This document shows, in pieces, positions 1 through 5,390 of a stretch of 5,934 bases of DNA. The notes under the pieces are model-generated. The model was not told the DNA's origin, ran no database searches, and worked only from the letters and a program-made list of their open reading frames with translations. Every line of letters begins with the position of its first letter. The stretch's first letter is position 1. This DNA is from Candidatus Competibacteraceae bacterium. Its GTDB lineage: Bacteria > Pseudomonadota > Gammaproteobacteria > Competibacterales > Competibacteraceae. Made by a program: the position numbers and the translations under genes. The stretch is taken from positions 1 to 5,934 of the forward strand of contig JAGRHM010000301.1 in assembly GCA_020445005.1 (NCBI GenBank), written 5' to 3'.

Positions 1-672
1 TTCATGGATTGCCAGATGCCGGTCATGGATGGATTCCAGGCGACGGCGCTGATCCGTGAACGGGAGCAGCGCCAGGGCCTTGCCCGGTTACCGATTGTGG
101 CGTTGACTGCTCACGCCGTTAGCGGCGACCGCGAGCGCTGTCTGGCGGTGGGTATGGACGATTATCTGAGCAAACCATTCTCGCAGGAGGATCTGGTTGG
201 GATATTGAACCACTGGCTGCCGACGCCCCTGAAACCGCCTTTTGCGCCCACTCCTCCCGCGCCTCTCCCGCAGGTGGGCGAAGACAGTGAATGCGGGGCA
301 TGCGGGGAATCCACGGCAGCGATTGATCAGCAGGCCCTGGAAAAAATCCGGATCCTGGAGCGCAAGGGAACACCAAACCTGCTGGCTCGTCTGATCGAGC
401 TTTATCTGCGCGATGCGCCGCGGTTAATCGAACAGATGAAGCAGGCGATTGCTGACGAGGACTACGAAATGCTTCGCATGGCTGCGCATACCCTGAAGTC
501 CAGCAGCGCCAATATCGGCGCCTTGCCCTTGCAGGGTTTATGCAAGGAGCTGGAAATGCAGGCGCGCCGTCGTCAGGTGACGGATGCCGAGGCGCAACGG
601 GTGGGTATTGAACAGGCGTTTACAGCCGCGCAAGCCATGTTACGGAGAGAATTGCCAGAGATGGGTTCCTGA
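1..672 (+). CDS. Hybrid sensor histidine kinase, C-terminal receiver and Hpt domains (5' partial)
   Basis: This is the end of a phosphorelay protein whose start lies left of the window; the frame is open from base 1, so the ATG at 4 is internal. Numbering Phe at base 1 as residue 1, the receiver half keeps the phospho-acceptor motif [10 protein letters not shown] with Asp3 as the likely acceptor, the conserved Thr in ALTAHA, and Lys58 in LSKPF. A proline-rich linker covers about residues 73-105. An Hpt domain follows (about 115-205) with the motif [14 protein letters not shown]; His163 is the likely phospho-accepting histidine. Known family logic: an upstream kinase core passes phosphate His to Asp to His, then to a separate response regulator. 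The protein would act in the cytoplasm, usually tethered to a membrane sensor, but the sensor and kinase domains are out of view. It ends in TGA at 670-672, convergent with the diguanylate cyclase gene. A free-standing receiver-Hpt protein is the alternative. Confidence 0.93.
   Translation, partial: FMDCQMPVMDGFQATALIREREQRQGLARLPIVALTAHAVSGDRERCLAVGMDDYLSKPFSQEDLVGILNHWLPTPLKPPFAPTPPAPLPQVGEDSECGACGESTAAIDQQALEKIRILERKGTPNLLARLIELYLRDAPRLIEQMKQAIADEDYEMLRMAAHTLKSSSANIGALPLQGLCKELEMQARRRQVTDAEAQRVGIEQAFTAAQAMLRRELPEMGS
250..286. repeat. Interspersed-repeat-like insert in the receiver-Hpt linker
   Basis: The linker DNA contains CCTCTCCCGCAGGTGGGCGA (262-281), which resembles the short imperfect palindromes of the CTCTCCCGC-AGG-CGGGAGAG type scattered through many proteobacterial genomes. 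Its translation, about [14 protein letters not shown], reads like the usual translation product of such repeats. The right arm is diverged (GGGCGAAGA), so the hairpin is imperfect. The likeness is recognised from general experience, not from a search; an ordinary proline-rich linker is the alternative. Confidence 0.35.
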
Positions 673-705
673 TTGAAAAGTAGTCATGCCAGATACTGAT
701 ACATC

Positions 706-753
706 GGGCATCCAGGCGATAATCCATTCGATCGCTGGCAAGCCCGTTCCTAC
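706..753. repeat. REP-like inverted doublet between convergent genes
   Basis: The segment forms an imperfect hairpin: GGGC (706-709), CCAG-G-CGAT (712-720), a 10-nt loop (721-730), ATCGCTGG (731-738) and GCCC (742-745), with a bulged G and unpaired AT and CAA. The right unit, ATCGCTGGCAAGCCCG followed by TTCCTAC, resembles REP elements of pseudomonads and relatives (GCAAGC core followed by TCCTAC). Reading the left unit on the other strand gives ATCGCCTGGATGCCCG, a diverged copy. The right unit overlaps the stop codon of the diguanylate cyclase gene (750-752). Lying between two convergent 3' ends, it could help end transcription or protect the mRNAs; there is no T-tract, so it is not a classical intrinsic terminator. 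Confidence 0.5.
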
Positions 754-3700
754 TTGTCGGTGTTGTTGGGTATTAGATAGCAATGCCCCCCGGCCTGCTT
801 GGCCAAGTACATCGCATGGTCGGCATGGCGCAGGAGGGTATCGGCATCCGCTCCATCTTCCGGGTAGAGAGTGACGCCAATACTGGCGCTGAGTCGCGCC
901 GCGCCATCGGCAAGGGCGAAAGGCGCCTGCAGCGTGGTCAGGACTCGGTCGATGGCGCGTTCCGCTTCTTCAAACGTCGCCAGATCGCCCAACAATACTA
1001 CAAACTCATCCCCGCCTAAACGCGCGACAGTATCCCCAGCGCGGACGCACGCTGTCAAACGTTGGGCTACTTCAATGAGGATCTGGTCGCCCTGGTCGTG
1101 GCCATAGGTATCGTTGATCGGTTTAAAGTCGTCCAGGTCCAAATAACAGATCGCCAGACACCGCTGGTTCCGCCGCGCCTGTATCATGGCTTGCTGCAAG
1201 CGGTCCCTGAGTAGAACCCGATTGGGTAAGCAGGTGAGCGCATCATGATAGGCAAGATAATGCATCCGATCCTGCGTGCGCTTACATTCAATGAAGTCCA
1301 TGGTCAGAGCGGTCAGTTGCTGCAGCGCTTCGACATCATCGACGGTGTAATCCTCCGGTTTATTCCCCACGCCGACCAGGGCGACGACCTGTTTATCAGT
1401 CAGGACAGGCAATATCAATTCACGCCAAACCTCGACATAATCGATGGTCAAGCCGTACAGGTCCGGCAAACTCGCATGGTCATTATGAATCGCCGCCCGG
1501 CGTTGCTGCACGCAATCGATCCAGACATCGGTCTGATAGATGGGGTAGCGCTGACCTTTGCCGTGCGCTTGGCCACCGCAATTGTCCAGTGTTCGGGTCG
1601 ACCAGGCTTGCAAAGTCAAATGTTTCTGATTGGGTTCGACAAAATGAAAGAAAGCGATTGTACTGCCGGTCAGGTATTCCGCCTCATCCAGCGCTGCTTT
1701 CATCAGGTCATCCAGGGCGCCGGTTAGCGCGATCTGCGATAGGCGCATGCGGATTTTCAGCAGCGTTTCCGAGCGTTGCCGGCGATCGGTATCACGGATG
1801 AAGGCGAAAAACCGGTCGCCCGCGCTCGGCCAGTAGCTGACATTAACCTCAGCGCGCCAAACCCGACCGCTCTTCGCCCGATGCCAGGTCTCAAACAAGT
1901 CGCTGCCTTCACGACGCACCTTGTCGATATGGGCGCGGATCTCCTCCGGGTTCTCATTGGCATCCAAAGCCATGATCGACAGAGATCGCAATTCATCGCG
2001 ACTGTAGCCGGACAGATGCGCATACGCCTCATTGACTTCCAGTAGGCGGCCTTGTGAGTCCACCACCCAGAAGCCGTCTGCCGACGTCTCAATCACCGCT
2101 CGATATTGCTCTTCACTGCGTCGCAGGATGGCTTCGGCCTGTTTTTTCTCGCTGATGTCGCGCGTGATGGTGATGAAAATATTGCGCCCGCCGATGCGCG
2201 CGCCGCACGCGCTGACTTCGGCATCGTAAAGCGAGCCGTCCTTGCGGCGATGACGGGTTTCGAAAGTAGCGTTGACGGCAAGGGGGGCGGCAAATCCAGC
2301 GCGGATATCCGCCTCGGTCATGTTGGCATCTATATCCCAGGAATACAGGCCGATCATTTCTTCCGGCGCATAGCCCAGCATCTCGGCAAAACGCCGGTTG
2401 ACCTCGATAATCCGATGGTCTTCGTCAAAAATGGCAATCCCGTCGAGAGAGTTTTCGATCAACGCGCGACGCCATTCGGCTTCGTTTTCCAACGCTATCT
2501 GGGCCGCTTTCTCAATACTAATGTCGCGCGATACCCCAATGAGCGCCGGCTGGCCGTTCCAGCGCCCTCTTACCACCCGGGTGTCCACAGGTATGCGCTC
2601 ACCATCAGCTTTCAGCAACGGCAACGGGCACGTCGCACGAGTTCCGGCCAGCATTTCAGCAACGATCTGGCCAATTTCACCATGAACTTCAGGTGGATGA
2701 ACAGTGCTGACCGGTTGGCCGAACAACGTATTGCCGTAGCCCAACCCCTTCGCCACCGCCGGATTGTAGTACAGGATGCGGCCCTCCAGATCGAGAACGA
2801 AGAGATAATCGTTGATCGTGGTAAAGAGTTCCGCGAGATTTTGCTGTTGTCGGAACGCCTCTTCCTGGACGAATACACATTCCAGCGCCTGCGTGAATTG
2901 GCGGGCCAACGCTTGCAAAGCGGTCACCGTTAGTGGCCCGACCATCCCAACCTGTTTGCTGGCCAGGTTGAGACAGGCAACCGGCTGACCTCGAACATGC
3001 ACCGGCAGCACCACCAATGACCGGATGCCCTCTTCAACTAGCACTAATTCGTGAATTAGTGCGGGATCAGTGCAATGTTCCTGTTCAGGCGTACAACTGC
3101 AGCGTAATCGGCCTTCACGGATAATAGCCGCTTGGGGCGAATCGGCGGCTAGATGTTCGACCCTGGCGAAAAAAGCCGGAGACAGTCCCTTTTGAGTCAC
3201 TAACCGATAGCTGTTATCGGGTTCGCGCCAGTAGAGTCCGCCGCTATCCAATTCCGGAAGGCTCAAGGCGTTTTCCAGAATCGCTTTGAGCAATTTCTCC
3301 CGGGTGGGTTCTTGAGCGAGAATTGCAGAAAATTCATGCTGCGTTTGCAGCAACAGCTCCATGTGTTTGCGTTCGGAGATATCCAGTTGAACGCCGGCAG
3401 TGAGCAACGGGCGGCCGTCTGTATCCCGTCGCATGACCCGACCCCGCGCGTGGAACCAGCGCCATTGGCCATCCGCGGCGCGCAAGCGATATTCGATCTC
3501 GTACAACGAATTTTCCGGCGTCAGCGCCGCCGCAATGCGCGCCTGCACTCCAGGCAAGTCATCGCGGTGGATCAAACCGAGCCAGGCGGCCAGACTGGAC
3601 GGCGCTTGCCCGATGTCATAGCCCAGCAAGGCGTACAACCAGGGACTCCAGAAGAGGCGGTCATTGACATGGTCATACTCCCAGACGCCAATATCGGTGG

Positions 3701-3764
3701 CCTCCAGCACCTGATTCAAGGCAGATTGCAATAAAGGAGAGGCGCTGCGCGGCTCGTTTTGCAT
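750..3764 (-). CDS. Multi-PAS/GAF sensory diguanylate cyclase (GGDEF)
   Basis: A 1004-residue cytoplasmic-type protein predicted to make c-di-GMP from two GTP. Domain order by residue: PAS about 16-135, GAF about 145-298, PAS about 308-420, PAS about 430-542, PAS about 552-665, GAF about 672-830, GGDEF about 836-1000. Three of the PAS units end in the usual DIS-x-(R/E)K linker (128, 414, 536) and the fourth in DTDRRQR (658). The second GAF carries the DVWIDCVQQRRAAIHND and VGVGNKPEDYT motifs of a GAF variant common in PAS-rich sensors. The cyclase keeps metal-binding Asp876 (LDLDDFKPIND), Asn884, GGDEF at 917-921, and the product-inhibition I-site R908-A-G-D911 exactly five residues before it, so it should be active and feedback-inhibited. 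There is no EAL domain, no signal peptide and no membrane segment. The ATG is preceded in frame by TGA (3789-3791) with no other start between, which fixes the start, yet there is no clear Shine-Dalgarno sequence. Ligands of the sensory domains are unknown. Confidence 0.95.
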   Translation of the reverse strand: MQNEPRSASPLLQSALNQVLEATDIGVWEYDHVNDRLFWSPWLYALLGYDIGQAPSSLAAWLGLIHRDDLPGVQARIAAALTPENSLYEIEYRLRAADGQWRWFHARGRVMRRDTDGRPLLTAGVQLDISERKHMELLLQTQHEFSAILAQEPTREKLLKAILENALSLPELDSGGLYWREPDNSYRLVTQKGLSPAFFARVEHLAADSPQAAIIREGRLRCSCTPEQEHCTDPALIHELVLVEEGIRSLVVLPVHVRGQPVACLNLASKQVGMVGPLTVTALQALARQFTQALECVFVQEEAFRQQQNLAELFTTINDYLFVLDLEGRILYYNPAVAKGLGYGNTLFGQPVSTVHPPEVHGEIGQIVAEMLAGTRATCPLPLLKADGERIPVDTRVVRGRWNGQPALIGVSRDISIEKAAQIALENEAEWRRALIENSLDGIAIFDEDHRIIEVNRRFAEMLGYAPEEMIGLYSWDIDANMTEADIRAGFAAPLAVNATFETRHRRKDGSLYDAEVSACGARIGGRNIFITITRDISEKKQAEAILRRSEEQYRAVIETSADGFWVVDSQGRLLEVNEAYAHLSGYSRDELRSLSIMALDANENPEEIRAHIDKVRREGSDLFETWHRAKSGRVWRAEVNVSYWPSAGDRFFAFIRDTDRRQRSETLLKIRMRLSQIALTGALDDLMKAALDEAEYLTGSTIAFFHFVEPNQKHLTLQAWSTRTLDNCGGQAHGKGQRYPIYQTDVWIDCVQQRRAAIHNDHASLPDLYGLTIDYVEVWRELILPVLTDKQVVALVGVGNKPEDYTVDDVEALQQLTALTMDFIECKRTQDRMHYLAYHDALTCLPNRVLLRDRLQQAMIQARRNQRCLAICYLDLDDFKPINDTYGHDQGDQILIEVAQRLTACVRAGDTVARLGGDEFVVLLGDLATFEEAERAIDRVLTTLQAPFALADGAARLSASIGVTLYPEDGADADTLLRHADHAMYLAKQAGGHCYLIPNNTDK

Positions 3765-3945
3765 CGGGGCAAGGTTATAATAATTAAGTCAAGAAAGTGG
3801 TTTACGCCATTGTCAGTTGCTTGTCCAGTTTGAAAAAACTGTCAGATTTTGCAGGTCGCGGGTCTATTGATCCATAGACTGGGTGGGTGGTTGTTGTCAA
3901 CTCAGATCACATCGCCATGCCGCATCAACCTGCCCTTATCTCCCC

Positions 3946-3974
3946 TCGAAAAAGTCGGACATCGCGTATACAAT
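3946..3974 (+). promoter_or_regulatory. Candidate sigma-70 promoter of ompW
   Basis: A -35-like TCGAAA (3946-3951, four of six consensus bases) and a -10-like TACAAT (3969-3974, five of six) are separated by exactly 17 bp. They lie about 70 bp before the ompW start, predicting a leader of about 60 nt. This is hexamer matching only; a poor -35 would fit an activated promoter. Confidence 0.4.
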
Positions 3975-4035
3975 GACCTTGCATTTAATAGTGCCTTGAT
4001 TCCTCAATCCGAACAATATCGACAAATAATTTTTC

Positions 4036-4041
4036 AAGGAG
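4036..4041 (+). promoter_or_regulatory. Ribosome binding site of ompW
   Basis: AAGGAG lies 3 nt before the first ATG (4045) and 6 nt before the second, adjoining ATG (4048). The spacing favours 4048 as the real start, which would drop one methionine from the signal peptide and change nothing in the mature protein. Confidence 0.7.
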
Positions 4042-4044
4042 CGC

Positions 4045-4686
4045 ATGATGTCATCCAAGATGCTGAAGAGTGTGATGGCGGCAGCCCTGACCAGCGGTCT
4101 TTTCACCGGGGCCGTCCAAGCTTACGAGGCCGGTGACTGGCTGGTCCGGGGCGGTATTTGGGGGGTGTTCCCCGAATCCGATAACCTAACGTTCAATCTG
4201 ACGCCGAGACAACGAGTAACCCTCGATGTAGACGATGGCTATAGCCTGGGTTTCAACATCACCTACATGGTCAATCCGAATATCGGTGTCGAACTATTGG
4301 GCGCCTGGCCTTTCAAGCACGATATTAGCATCAGTGGATTAGGTAAGGTCGCTGAGACTAAGCAGTTACCGCCGACCGTCAGCGTTCAGTATCACTTCAT
4401 GCCTAGTGGCTCTATTCACCCGTATGTGGGGCTCGGTCTGAATTACACGACTTTCTTCAGCGAGAAGACGAAAGGCGCCCTGCAAGGCGCCAGCCTGAAA
4501 TTGGATGATTCCTGGGGCGTCGCTGGACAGTTGGGCATCGATGTCGACGTAGCTCCAAACTGGTTCGTGAACGCTGACCTGCGCTACATCAGCATCGAGA
4601 CTGACGCTAAGGTCAATGGCGACGACATCGGCACCGTCAAGATCAACCCTTGGGTATTCGGCCTGAACGTGGGCACCCACTTCTAA
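4045..4686 (+). CDS. ompW: OmpW family outer membrane protein
   Basis: A 213-residue protein of the usual OmpW length, predicted to form a small eight-stranded outer-membrane beta-barrel; the family has been linked to passage of small hydrophobic compounds and to stress responses. A signal peptide covers residues 1-26 (Lys5 and Lys8, hydrophobic core, cleavage after AVQA), giving a mature start YEAGDW. Family landmarks are GDWLVRGG (30-37), LPPTVSVQYHF (108-118), HPYVGLGLNYTTFF (125-138), DDSWGVAGQLGIDV (154-167), WFVNADLRYISI (173-184) and the C-terminal INPWVFGLNVGTHF, whose final Phe is the usual outer-membrane assembly signal. The alternative ATG at 4048 is better spaced from the ribosome binding site. 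The gene stands alone, with its own promoter candidate and a terminator just after it, and is divergent from the diguanylate cyclase gene. In E. coli ompW responds to oxygen through FNR; no convincing FNR box is seen here. Confidence 0.95.
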   Translation: MMSSKMLKSVMAAALTSGLFTGAVQAYEAGDWLVRGGIWGVFPESDNLTFNLTPRQRVTLDVDDGYSLGFNITYMVNPNIGVELLGAWPFKHDISISGLGKVAETKQLPPTVSVQYHFMPSGSIHPYVGLGLNYTTFFSEKTKGALQGASLKLDDSWGVAGQLGIDVDVAPNWFVNADLRYISIETDAKVNGDDIGTVKINPWVFGLNVGTHF

Positions 4687-4699
4687 GTCATGCATGACG

Positions 4700-4736
4700 A
4701 AAACGCCCCTCTTAACGACTGGGCAAGGGGCGTTTT
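4700..4736. terminator. Bidirectional intrinsic terminator between ompW and the HMA gene
   Basis: Perfect 11-bp arms AAAACGCCCCT (4700-4710) and AGGGGCGTTTT (4726-4736) enclose a 15-nt loop. The stem is GC-rich with an A-tract before and a T-tract after, so it can act on both strands: for ompW, 14 nt after its stop, and for the convergent HMA gene. The HMA stop codon (4712-4714) sits in the loop and its last codons form the right arm, so the hairpin is partly coding. The T-tract is only four bases. Confidence 0.85.
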
Positions 4737-4936
4737 AACCCTATTTCGGGGTAGCCTAATTCCGTCAGAGTGACGCCCAGCTCCGCCCGGATATCGCTAT
4801 CAGCTTCCACCGTGACCTGGCCAGTTGGCACATCAACCTGTACTGCGCGCACCTGAGAATTTTTGCCCAGTCTATCCCGAATGGCGCTGGCGCAACCTTG
4901 GCATTTGACGTTCTGAACCGCAAATTCAATTTTCAT
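4712..4936 (-). CDS. Small heavy-metal-associated (HMA) domain protein, CopZ-like
   Basis: A 74-residue protein made of one HMA ferredoxin-like fold, the family of copper chaperones such as CopZ/Atx1 and of metal-binding domains in P-type ATPases. The metal-binding loop is NVKCQGCASAI, with Cys12 and Cys15 as the CxxC pair that would hold Cu(I) or another soft metal. Lys11 precedes the first Cys; many copper chaperones have Met-Thr or Met-His there, so metal choice is uncertain. The expected strand-helix-strand pattern follows (VRAVQVDVPTGQVTVEA about 29-45, then a helix from about 49, then LGYPEIGL). A good ribosome binding site, GAGGAG (4946-4951 on the minus strand), lies 9 nt before the ATG. 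No copper ATPase or CueR-type regulator is adjacent, so the partner is unknown. The 3' end shares the terminator hairpin. Confidence 0.88.
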   Translation of the reverse strand: MKIEFAVQNVKCQGCASAIRDRLGKNSQVRAVQVDVPTGQVTVEADSDIRAELGVTLTELGYPEIGLKRPLPSR

Positions 4937-4945
4937 TTCAGCAAT

Positions 4946-4951
4946 CTCCTC
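4946..4951 (-). promoter_or_regulatory. Ribosome binding site of the HMA gene
   Basis: On the minus strand GAGGAG lies 9 nt before the ATG at 4936, supporting that start. The AT-rich tract beyond it (about 4968-5002) probably holds the promoter, with a -10-like GATAAT (4975-4980 read on the minus strand), but no convincing -35 partner is seen. Confidence 0.65.
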
Positions 4952-5015
4952 GTGGACTAAGCGTCTTTCTAAATATTATCATTTATTTATCAACAAGTTA
5001 TTTCATAAGGAATCC

Positions 5016-5050
5016 GCTTGCGGGCGATAGCTCCAAAATCGCCTGCAAGC
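5016..5050. repeat. REP-like inverted doublet (REPIN-like hairpin)
   Basis: Arms GCTTGCGGGCGAT (5016-5028) and ATCGCCTGCAAGC (5038-5050) pair over 13 positions with one G-T wobble, around a 9-nt loop (5029-5037). Each arm resembles a REP unit: reading outward, the minus strand gives ATCGCCCGCAAGCGGATTCC and the plus strand ATCGCCTGCAAGCAGG. The right unit also has its own small palindrome CCTGC-AA-GCAGG. It shares the ATCGC-NN-GCAAGC core with the unit at 731-743. No T-tract follows on either strand, so a terminator role is unlikely. Such elements are usually moved by a RAYT transposase, which is not in this window. Confidence 0.6.
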
Positions 5051-5190
5051 AGGATGTCTGCCATCTATGGGTTGGTTGTTGTATAGGCTTTAAAATTTTT
5101 CGCGCCATCGAGGCTGATTTTCCACTGATTAATAACAGTTTATCAAAAGCTTCAGACAAAGGAAGTCCGCAGCAATGCCTCGTAATATGT

Positions 5191-5207
5191 TGCACCAAAA
5201 TAAGTCA
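5191..5207. promoter_or_regulatory. NtrC-like enhancer site, distal
   Basis: The left half TGCACCA matches the enteric NtrC half-site exactly; the right half TAAGTCA keeps only three of seven consensus bases of TGGTGCA. The centre, 5199, is about -132 from the predicted glnA start. This is a half-conserved site, supported mainly by position. Confidence 0.4.
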
Positions 5208-5216
5208 TGATATTAT

Positions 5217-5243
5217 CACAATGCTTTAAAATAAAGCATTGTG
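5217..5243. promoter_or_regulatory. 27-bp perfect palindrome, candidate NtrC-type operator or enhancer of glnA
   Basis: Arms CACAATGCTTTA and TAAAGCATTGTG are perfect inverted repeats around AAA. The inner 17 bp have the form TGC-N11-GCA with the outer bases and the A/T flanking the centre matching an NtrC dyad, although the CAC/GTG positions are TTT/AAA. The centre, 5230, is about -101 from the predicted start and 31 bp (about three helical turns) from the centre of the distal site. Binding by another dimeric regulator is the alternative. With no T-tract it does not look like a terminator. Confidence 0.5.
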
Positions 5244-5304
5244 CACGGTTTTCATGATCTCCGTGGCTCGATATCTTGTCATCATGATTAGAAAAATTCT
5301 TCTA

Positions 5305-5320
5305 TGGCATAATTTATGCT
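5305..5320 (+). promoter_or_regulatory. Sigma-54 (RpoN) promoter of glnA
   Basis: TGGCAT-AATTT-ATGCT matches the -24/-12 consensus TGGCAC-N5-TTGCT at nine of eleven fixed positions, and the invariant GG (5306-5307) and GC (5318-5319) are exactly 10 bp apart. The predicted start is near 5331, giving a leader of about 60 nt. A sigma-54 promoter driven by NtrC is the known nitrogen-starvation promoter of glnA in enteric bacteria, so element, spacing and gene agree. Confidence 0.75.
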
Positions 5321-5375
5321 AATTGAATCTTCGAGCATAACCCTGCGCACTCTATTGATTCCAACATAACCCCCC

Positions 5376-5380
5376 GAGGA
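5376..5380 (+). promoter_or_regulatory. Ribosome binding site of glnA
   Basis: GAGGA lies 10 nt before the ATG at 5391, slightly long but acceptable. The protein match to GlnA starts at this ATG; the ATG at 5395 is out of frame. Confidence 0.65.
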
Positions 5381-5390
5381 ACTTGCCATA

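Larger units (their letters stand above)
4937..5390. other. Divergent non-coding region between the HMA gene and glnA
   Basis: This 454-bp region holds no supportable gene. From left to right: the HMA ribosome binding site and AT-rich leader or promoter tract, a REP-like doublet (5016-5050), about 140 bp with no recognised element, an NtrC-like site (5191-5207), a 27-bp palindrome (5217-5243), a sigma-54 promoter (5305-5320) and the glnA leader. It is clearly richer in A+T than the flanking genes, as expected for regulatory DNA. Confidence 0.8.

Noticed and set aside
686..874. 62-codon open frame at the convergent junction
   Set aside because: Its start covers the REP-like hairpin and the rest is antisense to the GGDEF domain.
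1245..1727. 160-codon plus-strand open frame inside the diguanylate cyclase gene
   Set aside because: Antisense to the second GAF and GGDEF linker region, with no domain of its own.
2106..2933. 275-codon plus-strand open frame inside the diguanylate cyclase gene
   Set aside because: It lies wholly antisense to clear PAS domains; its length reflects codon bias of the real gene and its product has no recognisable motif.
3862..3879. Small inverted repeat GTCTAT-TGATCC-ATAGAC in the cyclase-ompW gap
   Set aside because: Six-base arms with no terminator tract or known operator pattern; expected by chance in a region of this size.
3996..4007. FNR-like box TTGATTCCTCAA upstream of ompW
   Set aside because: The half-sites are separated by 4 bp where the TTGAT-N4-ATCAA dyad needs 6 between TTGA and TCAA, and it would lie downstream of the predicted start.
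3849..4136. 95-codon open frame running into ompW
   Set aside because: It overlaps the ompW promoter, ribosome binding site and signal peptide in another frame and has no recognisable product.
4998..5198. 66-codon minus-strand open frame upstream of the HMA gene
   Set aside because: It starts at TTG with no ribosome binding site, has no recognisable domain, and its 3' half is simply a reading of the REP-like doublet.
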